Source: Actinomycetes bacterium (lineage in GTDB: Bacteria; Actinomycetota; Actinomycetes; Actinomycetales; Microbacteriaceae). From it: DNA of 15,267 bases. This document shows positions 1 through 6,536 of this stretch, piece after piece (within the stretch, counting starts at the first letter, position 1; every line of letters begins with the position of its first letter). Location: contig JAUHVN010000029.1 of assembly GCA_030425055.1 (NCBI GenBank), positions 1 to 15,267 of the forward strand, read 5' to 3'. Below the pieces are notes generated by a model, which was not told the origin of the DNA, did not search any database, and worked only from the letters and a program-made list of their open reading frames with translations. The position numbers and the translations under genes are program-made.

Positions 1-525
1 CCCGAGCGCGCGCGTGAAGCGCTCGCCAACATCCGCACGCTCAGCGCCACCGGCCTCGACGAGGTGCGCGGCGTGCTGTCGTTCCTGCGCGGCGACGAAG
101 CGGGCTCGGTCACCACCGCGCCCCTGACCCCGCAGCCGCAGCTCGCCGACCTGCCCGACCTCGTCGCGCAGCGCACTGCGCTCGGCCTGACCGTGCGCCT
201 CGACGACCGGCTGGGCGGCGCCGCTCCCACCGGCGTGATCCAGGCGGCGGCCTACCGCATCGTGCAGGAGGCCCTTACGAACGTCGTGCGCCACTCGGCG
301 GCATCCGAAGCCGTCGTCACCCTCGAACGCGACGAGGTGGGGCTCGTGATCGTCGTACGCGACGACGGCACCGGCTTCGCCGCCGACACCCCCGAGGCGG
401 CCGAGGGCGGTGGCATCCGGGGCATGCGCGAGCGGGCCGAGCTCGCGGGCGGCGCCCTCACCGTGGCATCCGGCGAACAGGGCACGGTCGTGTCCGCCCA
501 CCTGCCGTGGGAGGAACCGGCATGA
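1..525 (+). CDS. sensor histidine kinase, C-terminal part (5' end outside window)
   Basis: This is the ATP-binding end of a two-component sensor kinase of the NarX/DesK/LiaS type (HisKA_3 plus HATPase_c). The frame is open from base 1, so the sensing domain and the phospho-accepting histidine lie before the window. The first ~30 residues read like the end of the dimerisation helices (TLSATGLDEVRGVLSFLRG). The HATPase_c domain follows, with an N-box (QEALTNVVRHS) near bases 265-297, a G1 box (DDGTGF) near 361-378, and a glycine-rich G2 region (GGGIRGMRERAELAGG). The stop overlaps the ATG of the response regulator in an ATGA, which indicates translational coupling. The partner is therefore almost certainly that regulator. 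The stimulus cannot be deduced because the sensor part is missing. Internal GTGs such as the one at 64 are not real starts. Confidence 0.93.
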   Translation, partial: PERAREALANIRTLSATGLDEVRGVLSFLRGDEAGSVTTAPLTPQPQLADLPDLVAQRTALGLTVRLDDRLGGAAPTGVIQAAAYRIVQEALTNVVRHSAASEAVVTLERDEVGLVIVVRDDGTGFAADTPEAAEGGGIRGMRERAELAGGALTVASGEQGTVVSAHLPWEEPA

Positions 526-1190
526 TCCGCGTCGCCCTCGCCGACGACCACGGCCTCGTGCGCGCCGGATTCCAGGCCCTGCTCGACTCCGAACCCGACA
601 TCGAGGTCGTCGTGACGGCGACCGGCGGGCGTGAACTGCTCGCCGCACTGCGGACGACGCCGGTCGATGTGGCCCTCGTCGACATCCGGATGCCGGACGG
701 CGACGGCCTGTGGGCGACCGAGCAGATCGCCGCCGACCCGGCGCTCGCCGGTGTGCGCGTCGTCATCGTGACCACCTTCGAGCTCGACGAGTACGTCGCG
801 CGCGCGATCCGGGGCGGCGCCAGCGGATTCCTCGTGAAGGACACTGAGCCCGCCGATCTCATCCGCGCGGTGCGCGTGGTCGCCGACGGCGACGCCCTCC
901 TCTCGCCGGGCGTCACGCGGATGCTGCTCGAACGGGCATCCACGGGGCTGAGGGCGTCGACGGATGCCGCAGCCCTCGCCGAGCTGACCGATCGCGAGAC
1001 GGAAGTGCTGAAGCTCGTGGCCGCGGGCCTGACCAACGACGAGATCGCGGGCCGCCTGTTCCTGTCGCCGCTGACGGCGAAGACCCACGTCTCGCGCATC
1101 ATGCAGAAGCTGCACGCGCGCGATCGCGTGCAGCTCGTCGTGCTCGCGTACGAGACCGGCCTGGTCTCGCCCGGCTGGCAGGGCGACTGA
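522..1190 (+). CDS. LuxR/NarL-family response regulator
   Basis: This 222-residue DNA-binding response regulator is the output half of the two-component system. Residues 1-120 are a receiver domain with the acidic pair D8-D9, phospho-acceptor D54 (VALVDIRMPDGDG), switch residue T84 and conserved K106. Residues ~155-216 are a LuxR-type helix-turn-helix (LTDRETEVLKLVAAGLTNDE, then AKTHVSRIMQKL). The ATG at 522 is chosen because GGGAGG lies just upstream and it forms a 4-nt ATGA overlap with the kinase stop. A GTG 15 bases earlier would add MGGTG and lacks a ribosome site. Target genes are unknown. The neighbouring SHOCT gene or the kinase operon itself are candidates, but nothing in the sequence proves this. 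Confidence 0.96.
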   Translation: MIRVALADDHGLVRAGFQALLDSEPDIEVVVTATGGRELLAALRTTPVDVALVDIRMPDGDGLWATEQIAADPALAGVRVVIVTTFELDEYVARAIRGGASGFLVKDTEPADLIRAVRVVADGDALLSPGVTRMLLERASTGLRASTDAAALAELTDRETEVLKLVAAGLTNDEIAGRLFLSPLTAKTHVSRIMQKLHARDRVQLVVLAYETGLVSPGWQGD

Positions 1191-1319
1191 GCTCCGCCCT
1201 CGTCGCCTACTCCCCGGGGAGCACGTCGATTCACTCCCGGCGGCAGATCCGCTGCGCCGCCGATCCGCGTTGACTCGGATCCACGCCGGGACGCCGTCCC
1301 GCACGACGAGAGGACCCCC
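1191..1319 (+). other. intergenic spacer between response regulator and SHOCT gene
   Basis: This 129-bp gap has no gene. It holds a perfect 12-nt palindrome, CTCCCCGGGGAG (1210-1221), which could be the core of a weak terminator or an operator. A TTGACT at 1270-1275 resembles a -35 box, but I find no convincing -10 at the right distance (the bases at 1293-1298 are GC-rich). Whether the SHOCT gene has its own promoter or is read through from the regulator is open. Confidence 0.4.
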
Positions 1320-1625
1320 ATGCTCACCACGCTCGCGGCCGACCTGGTCGCCTTCCACCCCGCCGCAGGATGGGGCGGCCACGGCTTCGCCTGGTGGCTG
1401 ATCCTGGTGCCGCTGTTCTGGATCGGCGTCTTCGCCCTGCTCTTCGCCATCTTCGGCCGCCGCTGGCGGCGCAGCGTCGCCGCGAACGGCTACGGACCCT
1501 ACGCCCGCCAGGCCGCGGCCCGCAACGCGGAATCGACGCTGGCCGAACGGTTCGCGCAGGGCGACATCGACGAGGTCGAGTACCGCGCACGGCTCGAGGT
1601 ACTGCGCGCGAACGCCTCCAGCTGA
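1320..1625 (+). CDS. small membrane protein with C-terminal SHOCT domain
   Basis: This 101-residue protein has a short N-terminal segment, one hydrophobic helix at about residues 22-45 (AWWLILVPLFWIGVFALLFA), a basic stretch (GRRWRR) that should face the cytoplasm, and a C-terminal SHOCT motif at ~72-97 (STLAERFAQGDIDEVEYRAR). SHOCT is a short oligomerisation-type module found at the ends of many small bacterial membrane proteins, and its role is poorly defined. The start ATG is preceded by AGAGGA at suitable spacing. The gene lies downstream of the two-component pair and converges on the MFS transporter with only 35 bp between stops. I infer no specific function. A link to the two-component system is possible only by position. 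Confidence 0.87.
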   Translation: MLTTLAADLVAFHPAAGWGGHGFAWWLILVPLFWIGVFALLFAIFGRRWRRSVAANGYGPYARQAAARNAESTLAERFAQGDIDEVEYRARLEVLRANASS

Positions 1626-1646
1626 CCCCTCACCCAGCTGACCCCC

Positions 1647-1676
1647 GGCCTGCCGGTCGACTACCGCCGGCGGGCC
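1647..1676. terminator. hairpin between convergent SHOCT and MFS genes
   Basis: A 10-bp stem (GGCCTGCCGG at 1647-1656 with CCGGCGGGCC at 1667-1676, one G-U pair) can extend by one more wobble pair. The loop carries the MFS stop codon (CTA on plus, 1661-1663). There is no T-tract, as is common for actinobacterial hairpin terminators. Its position between convergent stops fits a bidirectional terminator. Confidence 0.5.
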
Positions 1677-2938
1677 AGGGCGGTCGCCCACAGCAGCGTC
1701 ACGCTGTAGACGACGGCGAGCACCAGCATGCCGGCCAAGGGCACGGTCCATCCGCCGGTGGTCTCGTGCAGCAGGCCGCTCAGCGGCGCGCCGAGCGCCC
1801 CGACGGCGTAGCCGACGCCCTGGACGAACGCCGACATGCCGGCGGCCTCGGCGTCATCGCGCGAGACCTGGACCAGCAGCGTGAAGATGACGACGAAGCC
1901 GCCCGCGTGGGCGATCGCCCCCGCGATGAGCCACACGCCGAGCAGCTCCGGCTGCACGAGGAGTCCGACCATGAGCACGAGCCAGCTCGCGCAGATGACA
2001 CCGGTCGCCACCCCGCGCGGGGCGAACCGCGTGAGCAGCGGAACGACGAACGCACCCAGCACGCCTGCGCCCTGGTAGATCGATGCGACCGCCCCGGCCG
2101 CTGCGGGCGAATACGCGAGCTCGTCGGCGGCGATCGTCGGCAGCCACGTCGTGAGTGCCCAGTACACCGTGCACTGCAGCGCGAACGACACGGCGATCAG
2201 CCACGCGACGGGCCGGCGCAGCAGTCGGCGCTCACGTCCCGCGACGACCGGCATCGGGCCGGTCAGCGTGTCGGGATCGATGTCATCGGATGCCGCGCCC
2301 GCAGCCTCGACGCCGCGCGAACCGGAGTACCGCTCGCCCCAGCCCTCGCCCCGTGCACGCTCGCGTCGAAGGTGCAGGCTCCACAGCACGATCCCGACTG
2401 CGGTGATCGCCGACCAGGCGACCAGGGCCGCGGGCCAGCCGATCAGGGCGGCGATCGGAGCCGTGAGCAACGACGTCAGCAGCGACCCGACGTTGAGGGT
2501 GGCGGCATAGGCGGCGGTGACGACCACGACCCGCTCGGCGGGCACATCACGACGGATGATCACCGGCACGACGACATTGCCGACGGTGATGGCGACGCCG
2601 ATCACGACCATGCCGGTCAGCATCCAGCCGAATCCCGGCAGCGCACGCACGAAGGTGCCGAGCAGCACACCCACGAGCGACGCGAGCAGCGCGAGCTCGG
2701 CGCCGGCGCGCCGGATCACCAGCGCCGCGACGGGGGTGAGCAGCGCGAACATCAGCACGGGCGCGGTGGTCAGCAGTCCGGCCGCCGCCGGCCCGATCCC
2801 GACGTCGGTCTCGATGTCGTTCATCACCGGGGTCGGCGCCACGATGGGTCCGCGCAGGCTCAGGGCGGCGACCAGCACGCCCGCGATGACGAGCCACGGG
2901 ATGCTCCGTCTCGCGCGGGAGGCGGAGTCGGAGTTCAC
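1661..2938 (-). CDS. MFS transporter, CynX/NimT-like
   Basis: This is a 425-residue major facilitator superfamily permease with about 12 hydrophobic helices. The N-terminal half begins with IAGVLVAALSLRGPIVAPTP, typical of the CynX/NimT (cyanate / 2-nitroimidazole) branch, which has the 'LR.P...P' signature in helix 1. A hydrophilic central loop near residues 195-230 separates the two six-helix halves. The substrate cannot be assigned: family members move cyanate, nitroimidazoles or other small anions and drugs, and no cyanase gene is nearby. The start is GTG at 2938, with no Shine-Dalgarno sequence, and a TAAACT -10-like box ends 6 nt before it, suggesting a leaderless transcript. The gene has its own apparent promoter and need not be part of the upstream PHP operon. 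Confidence 0.9.
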   Translation of the reverse strand: MNSDSASRARRSIPWLVIAGVLVAALSLRGPIVAPTPVMNDIETDVGIGPAAAGLLTTAPVLMFALLTPVAALVIRRAGAELALLASLVGVLLGTFVRALPGFGWMLTGMVVIGVAITVGNVVVPVIIRRDVPAERVVVVTAAYAATLNVGSLLTSLLTAPIAALIGWPAALVAWSAITAVGIVLWSLHLRRERARGEGWGERYSGSRGVEAAGAASDDIDPDTLTGPMPVVAGRERRLLRRPVAWLIAVSFALQCTVYWALTTWLPTIAADELAYSPAAAGAVASIYQGAGVLGAFVVPLLTRFAPRGVATGVICASWLVLMVGLLVQPELLGVWLIAGAIAHAGGFVVIFTLLVQVSRDDAEAAGMSAFVQGVGYAVGALGAPLSGLLHETTGGWTVPLAGMLVLAVVYSVTLLWATALARRR

Positions 2939-2944
2939 CCGCCG

Positions 2945-2950
2945 AGTTTA
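2945..2950 (-). promoter_or_regulatory. putative -10 box of the MFS gene (leaderless)
   Basis: TAAACT on the minus strand fits the actinobacterial TANNNT pattern and ends 6 nt before the GTG start. No ribosome-binding site is visible in the gap, so transcription probably begins at or next to the start codon. No good -35 box is seen. Confidence 0.45.
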
Positions 2951-2971
2951 GGCGCGCGGGGCCGAGCGACC

Positions 2972-3024
2972 GTGTCCCACTTCCGGCTCACCAGGCGGCA
3001 CCGGGTGAACCGGAATCGGGACAC
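2972..3024. repeat. 21-bp imperfect inverted repeat (stem-loop)
   Basis: The left arm at 2972-2992 (starts GTGTCCCACTTCCGG) and the right arm at 3004-3024 (ends CCGGAATCGGGACAC) match at 18 of 21 positions as an inverted repeat around an 11-nt loop. A further copy of the core AATCGGGACA follows at 3035-3044, in direct orientation to the right arm. The structure lies between two minus-strand genes. It could be a terminator for the PHP gene, an operator for the MFS promoter, or a dispersed repeat or mobile-element remnant. Confidence 0.7.
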
Positions 3025-3058
3025 GAGAGTCCGCAATCGGGACATCGGTATCACTCCG

Positions 3059-4054
3059 CTACCGCGCGCGCCCGGTCCACGCACGCAGCTTCTCGAGCGG
3101 CCACGTCGTGACGATGCGGTCGGCGGGCACGCCCGCCTTCTCGGCGCGCTGCGCGCCGTGGTCGATGAGCGAGAGCTGACCGGGCGCGTGCGCATCGGAG
3201 TCGATCGAGAAGAGGCATCCGATGTCGAGGGCGAGCGCGAGCAGGTCGTCCGGCGGATCCTGCCGCTCGGGCCGTGAATTGATCTCGACCGCGACACCGT
3301 GCTCGGCGCACGCCTCGAAAACAGCTCGCGCATCGAACGTCGACGCCGGCCGGGTGCCCCGCGCACCTTCGACGAGTCGCCCCGTCACGTGTCCGAGGAC
3401 GTCGACGTGGGGGTCGGATGCCGCAGCGACGAGCCGCCGGGTCATCGGCCCGTGCTCCATCCGCAGTTTGGAGTGGGCGCTCGCGACGACGATGTCGAGC
3501 TCGTCGAGCAGCTCGGGCTCCTGATCGAGGGCGCCGGCGTCGAGGATGTCGACCTCGATGCCGCTGAGCAGCGTGAACCCGTCGCCGCTCATCCCCGCGA
3601 CCACCGCGAGCTGTTCGCGCAGTCGCTGCGGCGACAGCCCGTTGGCGACGCGCAGTCGCGGCGAGTGGTCGGTGAGGGCGAGGTACTCGTGCCCGAGCGC
3701 CCGTGCGGCATCCACCATGAGATCGATCGGGGTGAGTCCGTCCGACCAGTCGCTGTGCGAGTGCAGATCGCCTCGGAGCAGTGGCCGCAGCGCCGAGGAC
3801 ATCTCGACCCCGGCGCTCACGCGCAGTTCGGCCAGCCGGTCGGGCACGCGACCCTCCAGCGCCTGCTGTATGACCGCGAAGCTCGAGTCGCCGATGCCCT
3901 TGCGGCGCTTGAGCGACGCCGTGTCGCGCAGCTGCTCGTCGGTGAGACCCGCGATCGCGTCGGCCGCGGCCCGGAACGCCTTCGACTTGTAGCGCGACGA
4001 CCTCTCGCGCTCGAGCAGCGTCGCGATCTCGGTGAGCGCGTCGTGCGGGTTCAT
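3059..4054 (-). CDS. PHP-domain phosphoesterase with helix-hairpin-helix N-terminus (PolX-like, no polymerase core)
   Basis: This 331-residue protein is probably a metal-dependent phosphoesterase or nuclease. Residues ~1-75 resemble the helix-hairpin-helix region of family X DNA polymerases (RYKSKAFRAAADAIAGL, then KRRKGIGDSS). Residues ~94-325 are a PHP domain with its metal-binding residues: DLHSHSDWSDG (H98, H100, D105), LTDH (H130), GIEVDIL (E167), ASAHSKL (H194), LGHVTGR (H222) and SIDSDAH (D286, H289). In bacterial PolX the PHP domain gives 3'-5' exonuclease and phosphatase activity. Here the nucleotidyltransferase core is absent. A DNA-repair or phosphoesterase role is inferred, and a histidinol-phosphatase-type activity cannot be excluded. 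The gene starts 16 bp after the stop of the small membrane-protein gene, so the two probably share an mRNA. Confidence 0.92.
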   Translation of the reverse strand: MNPHDALTEIATLLERERSSRYKSKAFRAAADAIAGLTDEQLRDTASLKRRKGIGDSSFAVIQQALEGRVPDRLAELRVSAGVEMSSALRPLLRGDLHSHSDWSDGLTPIDLMVDAARALGHEYLALTDHSPRLRVANGLSPQRLREQLAVVAGMSGDGFTLLSGIEVDILDAGALDQEPELLDELDIVVASAHSKLRMEHGPMTRRLVAAASDPHVDVLGHVTGRLVEGARGTRPASTFDARAVFEACAEHGVAVEINSRPERQDPPDDLLALALDIGCLFSIDSDAHAPGQLSLIDHGAQRAEKAGVPADRIVTTWPLEKLRAWTGRAR

Positions 4055-4070
4055 GCCCGCCGGTTCGCGA

Positions 4071-4574
4071 TCACTCGGCCAGGCGCGACCGGCGCACCAC
4101 GACGGGCGCGCTCGCCAATCGGTGCATCGCCCACCCGAACATGATCGACAGGATGCCCATCGCGATCGCGAACGCCGAGACTCCGAACGCGACGACCGAC
4201 GTGAACAGCGATGCGCGCAGGAACGACGCGTTCATCACGGTCGCGCGCACGGGGTCGTCCTGCGCGAGCTCCGCGTACGTCTGCCCTTCGGACGCGGCGA
4301 GCGCGTGGTGGTTGATGATGTCGGCCTGCACATACGCGGTGAACGGGCCGGCGACGACCTGCCCCTGGAACGCCATCGCATCGTCGGGGATGACGATCTT
4401 CTCGGCCTGCAGCTGCATCGAGACGGTGATCCACACCACGATCCCCACGACGATGAGCAGGATGCCGGCGAGGATCCCGAGGATCCCGACGACCTTGACT
4501 CCGCCGAGGCTGCGGGCGGGCGGCTCGACGGTGGCGGTGGTGTCAGCGGGGGCGGCGTCGTTCTCGTCCGACAT
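4071..4574 (-). CDS. two-helix membrane protein of the 'LigA-like' hypothetical family
   Basis: This 167-residue protein has a Pro/Thr/Ala-rich cytoplasmic start, a first membrane helix at about 25-52 (VGILGILAGILLIVVGIVVW), an outside segment of ~70 residues with the conserved-looking stretches QVVAGPFTAYVQADIINHHA and TYAELAQDDPVRATVMNASF, a second hydrophobic region at ~120-150, and a basic tail (VVVRRSRLAE). I recall similar actinobacterial proteins being labelled 'aromatic ring-opening dioxygenase LigA'. Nothing here resembles a dioxygenase, so that name should not be transferred. A strong AGGAGG (4580-4585) sets the ATG start. The PHP gene follows 16 bp downstream. Function is unknown. 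Confidence 0.88.
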   Translation of the reverse strand: MSDENDAAPADTTATVEPPARSLGGVKVVGILGILAGILLIVVGIVVWITVSMQLQAEKIVIPDDAMAFQGQVVAGPFTAYVQADIINHHALAASEGQTYAELAQDDPVRATVMNASFLRASLFTSVVAFGVSAFAIAMGILSIMFGWAMHRLASAPVVVRRSRLAE

Positions 4575-4601
4575 GGATTCCTCCTGGGGTCGATGCCGCC
4601 C

Positions 4602-4607
4602 ACGCTA
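4602..4607 (-). promoter_or_regulatory. putative -10 box for membrane-protein/PHP operon
   Basis: TAGCGT on the minus strand lies about 28 nt before the ATG at 4574, leaving a short leader that carries the AGGAGG site. The hexamer is identical to the one before the rhodanese gene. No clear -35 box is seen. Confidence 0.4.
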
Positions 4608-4651
4608 GCGCCTCGGTCCGGGGGCGTGGAAGGGTGCCGCGCGGCCGTTCA

Positions 4652-4674
4652 CCTGTGCGTCATGCGACGTCAGG
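4652..4674 (-). terminator. weak hairpin at the trpD stop
   Basis: CCTG/CAGG and CGTC/GACG pair around an ATGC loop, with a small internal loop, and overlap the trpD stop codon (4670-4672). The stem is short and lacks a T-tract, so a terminator role is only possible. Confidence 0.25.
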
Positions 4675-5731
4675 CGGCCAGGCTGCGTGTCGCCTCGACC
4701 CACCGCTCGAGCGTCGCCGTCGCCGCGCCCGAGTCGACGGCCTCCGCTGCGGCATCCTTCGCCTCGGACAGCCGCTCGAGGATGGGGCGCTGCACCTGCG
4801 CCGAATCGCGGAAGAGCCGGTACGACACGATGCCGGCCGCGGCGTTGAGCAGCACGATGTCGCGCACCGGTCCGCTCTCGCCCGCGAGGACGCGCGTGAC
4901 GACGTCGGCGTTGTGCGCGGGCTCGCCGCCCAGCAGGTCGTCGATGCGCGCCAGCGGAATGCCCAGGTCGCGCGGGTCGAGGTCGTGCTCGTGGATGTCG
5001 CCGCGGCTGACCTCCCACAGCCGGCTGTGACCGGTCGTGGTGAGCTCGTCGAGGCCGTCGTCGCCGCGGAAGACGAGCGCGGTCGCACCGCGCGTCTGGA
5101 ACACGCCGGTGATGAGGGGCACGCGATCGAGGCTCGCCACCCCGACGGCGTTGGCCTCGGCGCGCGCAGGGTTGCACAGCGGACCGAGGAAGTTGAAGAC
5201 CGTCGGCACGCCGAGCTCGGCGCGTGTGGGCCCCGCGTGGCGGAAACCCGGGTGGAACGCGCTCGCGAACGCGAACGTGATGCCTGCGCGGTCGAGGGTC
5301 TCGGCGACGGCCTCAGGAGACAGCGAGAGGTCGATCCCCAGTGCCGACAGCACGTCCGACGAGCCCGACCGCGAACTCGCGGCCTTGTTGCCGTGCTTGA
5401 CGACGGGGATGCCGGTGGCCGCGGCCACCACGGCGGCCATCGTCGACACGTTGACGGTGCCGAAGCGGTCGCCTCCGGTGCCGACGATGTCGAGCACATC
5501 CGGCCGCACCGGCAGCGGAAGCGCGGCCTCGAGGATCGCGTCGCGGAAGCCGACGATCTCGTCGACCGTCTCGCCCTTCGCGCGCAGCGCGATCAGGAAT
5601 CCGGCGAGCTGCGACGGCGTCGCATCGCCCGACATCACCTGGCGCATCGCCCACGTCGACTCCGACACGCTGAGGTCTCGACGATCCAACAACGTCGTGA
5701 CGATCTCGGGCCACGAGTACAGGTCAGCCAT
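4670..5731 (-). CDS. trpD: anthranilate phosphoribosyltransferase
   Basis: TrpD transfers phosphoribose from PRPP to anthranilate, the second step of tryptophan synthesis, in the cytoplasm. With the start at 5731 the protein is 353 residues, close to the family norm. Signatures are the N-terminal helical domain (MRQVMSGDATPSQLAGFLIA), the PRPP-binding GTGGD (~85-89), NVSTMAA (~94-100), KHGNKAASS (112-120), the anthranilate-site loop FRHAGPTR (~163-170) and FLGPLCNPA (181-189). The ATG at 5731 is preferred because the protein then begins MADLYSWPE, as is usual, and a TAGGCT -10-like box lies 8 nt before it. An ATG 24 nt upstream would place this box inside the gene. No other trp gene is nearby. 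The gene diverges from ctaE, an arrangement also present in Mycobacterium, so the location reflects conserved gene order rather than a trp operon. Confidence 0.97.
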   Translation of the reverse strand: MADLYSWPEIVTTLLDRRDLSVSESTWAMRQVMSGDATPSQLAGFLIALRAKGETVDEIVGFRDAILEAALPLPVRPDVLDIVGTGGDRFGTVNVSTMAAVVAAATGIPVVKHGNKAASSRSGSSDVLSALGIDLSLSPEAVAETLDRAGITFAFASAFHPGFRHAGPTRAELGVPTVFNFLGPLCNPARAEANAVGVASLDRVPLITGVFQTRGATALVFRGDDGLDELTTTGHSRLWEVSRGDIHEHDLDPRDLGIPLARIDDLLGGEPAHNADVVTRVLAGESGPVRDIVLLNAAAGIVSYRLFRDSAQVQRPILERLSEAKDAAAEAVDSGAATATLERWVEATRSLAA

Positions 5732-5739
5732 AGCGCTAG

Positions 5740-5745
5740 AGCCTA
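5740..5745 (-). promoter_or_regulatory. putative -10 box of trpD
   Basis: TAGGCT on the minus strand ends 8 nt before the ATG at 5731. There is no Shine-Dalgarno sequence between, so a leaderless or nearly leaderless mRNA is likely. I see no trp leader peptide or T-box-like structure, and no convincing -35 box. Confidence 0.4.
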
Positions 5746-5835
5746 TCCCGCGCATCCATCGGCCTCATGGCGAGCTCGAAGCGATCCCCGAGTGATCCCG
5801 AAGGCGCCTCTCAGCCCCGTCGCAGGCGAATCGAT

Positions 5836-5876
5836 GCGCGCGGATGCGAAAATCGCGCGCCGAGTTCAGCCATAAT
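5836..5876 (+). promoter_or_regulatory. promoter region of the ctaE-qcrCAB operon
   Basis: CATAAT (5871-5876), one base from the TATAAT consensus, ends 7 nt before a GTG at 5884. That is the spacing expected if transcription starts at the start codon. Upstream, GCGCGCG (5836-5842) and CGCGCGC (5854-5860) form a 7-bp inverted repeat with an 11-nt spacer in the -35 zone, a possible regulator site but of low complexity. No canonical -35 is seen. Confidence 0.5.
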
Positions 5877-5883
5877 GGGAAAT

Positions 5884-6516
5884 GTGACGACCTCCTCAGC
5901 GACCTATTCCCAGGCCATGCGGTCCGTCAAGCGGCCGGATCCGGTCGCTGTCGGCACCATCGTGTGGCTCGGCAGCGAGGTGATGTTCTTCGCGGGCCTC
6001 TTCGCGATCTACTTCACCCTGCGCAGCACCTCACCGGAACTGTGGGCGGAGCGCACGGAGCTGCTGAACATCCCCTACGCCACGGTCAACACCATCATCC
6101 TGGTGCTGTCGTCGGTCACGTGCCAGATGGGCGTCTTCGCCGCCGAGCGCTTCCAGCCGTACTCGACGAAGAAGCGCGGATGGCTCGGCTGGGGCATGGT
6201 CGAGTGGTTCTGGCTCACGTTCATCCTCGGCGCGATCTTCGTCTCGGGTCAGGTGTGGGAGTACGCGACGCTCGTCTACGAGGGCATGCCGATCTCGTCC
6301 GACTCGTACGCTTCCGCGTTCTACCTCACGACCGGCTTCCACGCCCTGCACGTGACGGGCGGACTGATCGCCTTCCTGCTCGTGATCGGCCGCGCGTACG
6401 CGGTCAAGAACTTCGGACGCAAGGAGATGACGTCCTCGATCGTCGTCTCGTACTACTGGCACTTCGTGGACGTGGTGTGGATCGCCCTGTTCCTCGTCAT
6501 CTACTTCCTGAGATAA
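5884..6516 (+). CDS. ctaE: cytochrome c oxidase subunit III
   Basis: CtaE is a membrane subunit of the aa3-type cytochrome c oxidase that stabilises the catalytic subunit I. Predicted length is 210 residues with five membrane helices. Recognisable segments are GTIVWLGSEVMFFAGLFAIY (helix 1), the WEWF-like turn (VEWFWLTFILGAIFVSGQVW), FYLTTGFHALHVTGGLIAFL with its conserved HxxHVxxG, and the terminal SYYWHFVDVVWIALF. I chose GTG 5884 (MTTSSATYSQ) because CATAAT sits 7 nt before it and no ribosome site precedes either this GTG or the ATG at 5875, which would overlap the -10 box. An open frame back to 5767 has no family similarity. As in other actinobacteria, ctaE heads the bcc operon instead of being linked to ctaCD. 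qcrC starts 20 bp downstream. Confidence 0.96.
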   Translation: MTTSSATYSQAMRSVKRPDPVAVGTIVWLGSEVMFFAGLFAIYFTLRSTSPELWAERTELLNIPYATVNTIILVLSSVTCQMGVFAAERFQPYSTKKRGWLGWGMVEWFWLTFILGAIFVSGQVWEYATLVYEGMPISSDSYASAFYLTTGFHALHVTGGLIAFLLVIGRAYAVKNFGRKEMTSSIVVSYYWHFVDVVWIALFLVIYFLR

Positions 6517-6536
6517 GAGCGGAGCTGAACCACCAC

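Noticed and set aside
1270..1298. TTGACT as a -35 box for the SHOCT gene
   Set aside because: The position for the -10 box is GC-rich with no TANNNT match at 16-19 nt.
5767..5883. N-terminal extension of ctaE from an ATG at 5767
   Set aside because: The added ~39 residues are Arg/Ser-rich, unlike any subunit III, and would cover the CATAAT promoter box.
5732..5883. trp attenuator or T-box riboswitch before trpD
   Set aside because: No leader peptide with tryptophan codons, no competing stems and no T-box sequence are visible, and trpD appears leaderless.
5844..6536. Upstream-extended qcrC frame running through ctaE
   Set aside because: This is the out-of-frame shadow of ctaE. The signal segment and both heme motifs begin only after ATG 6537.
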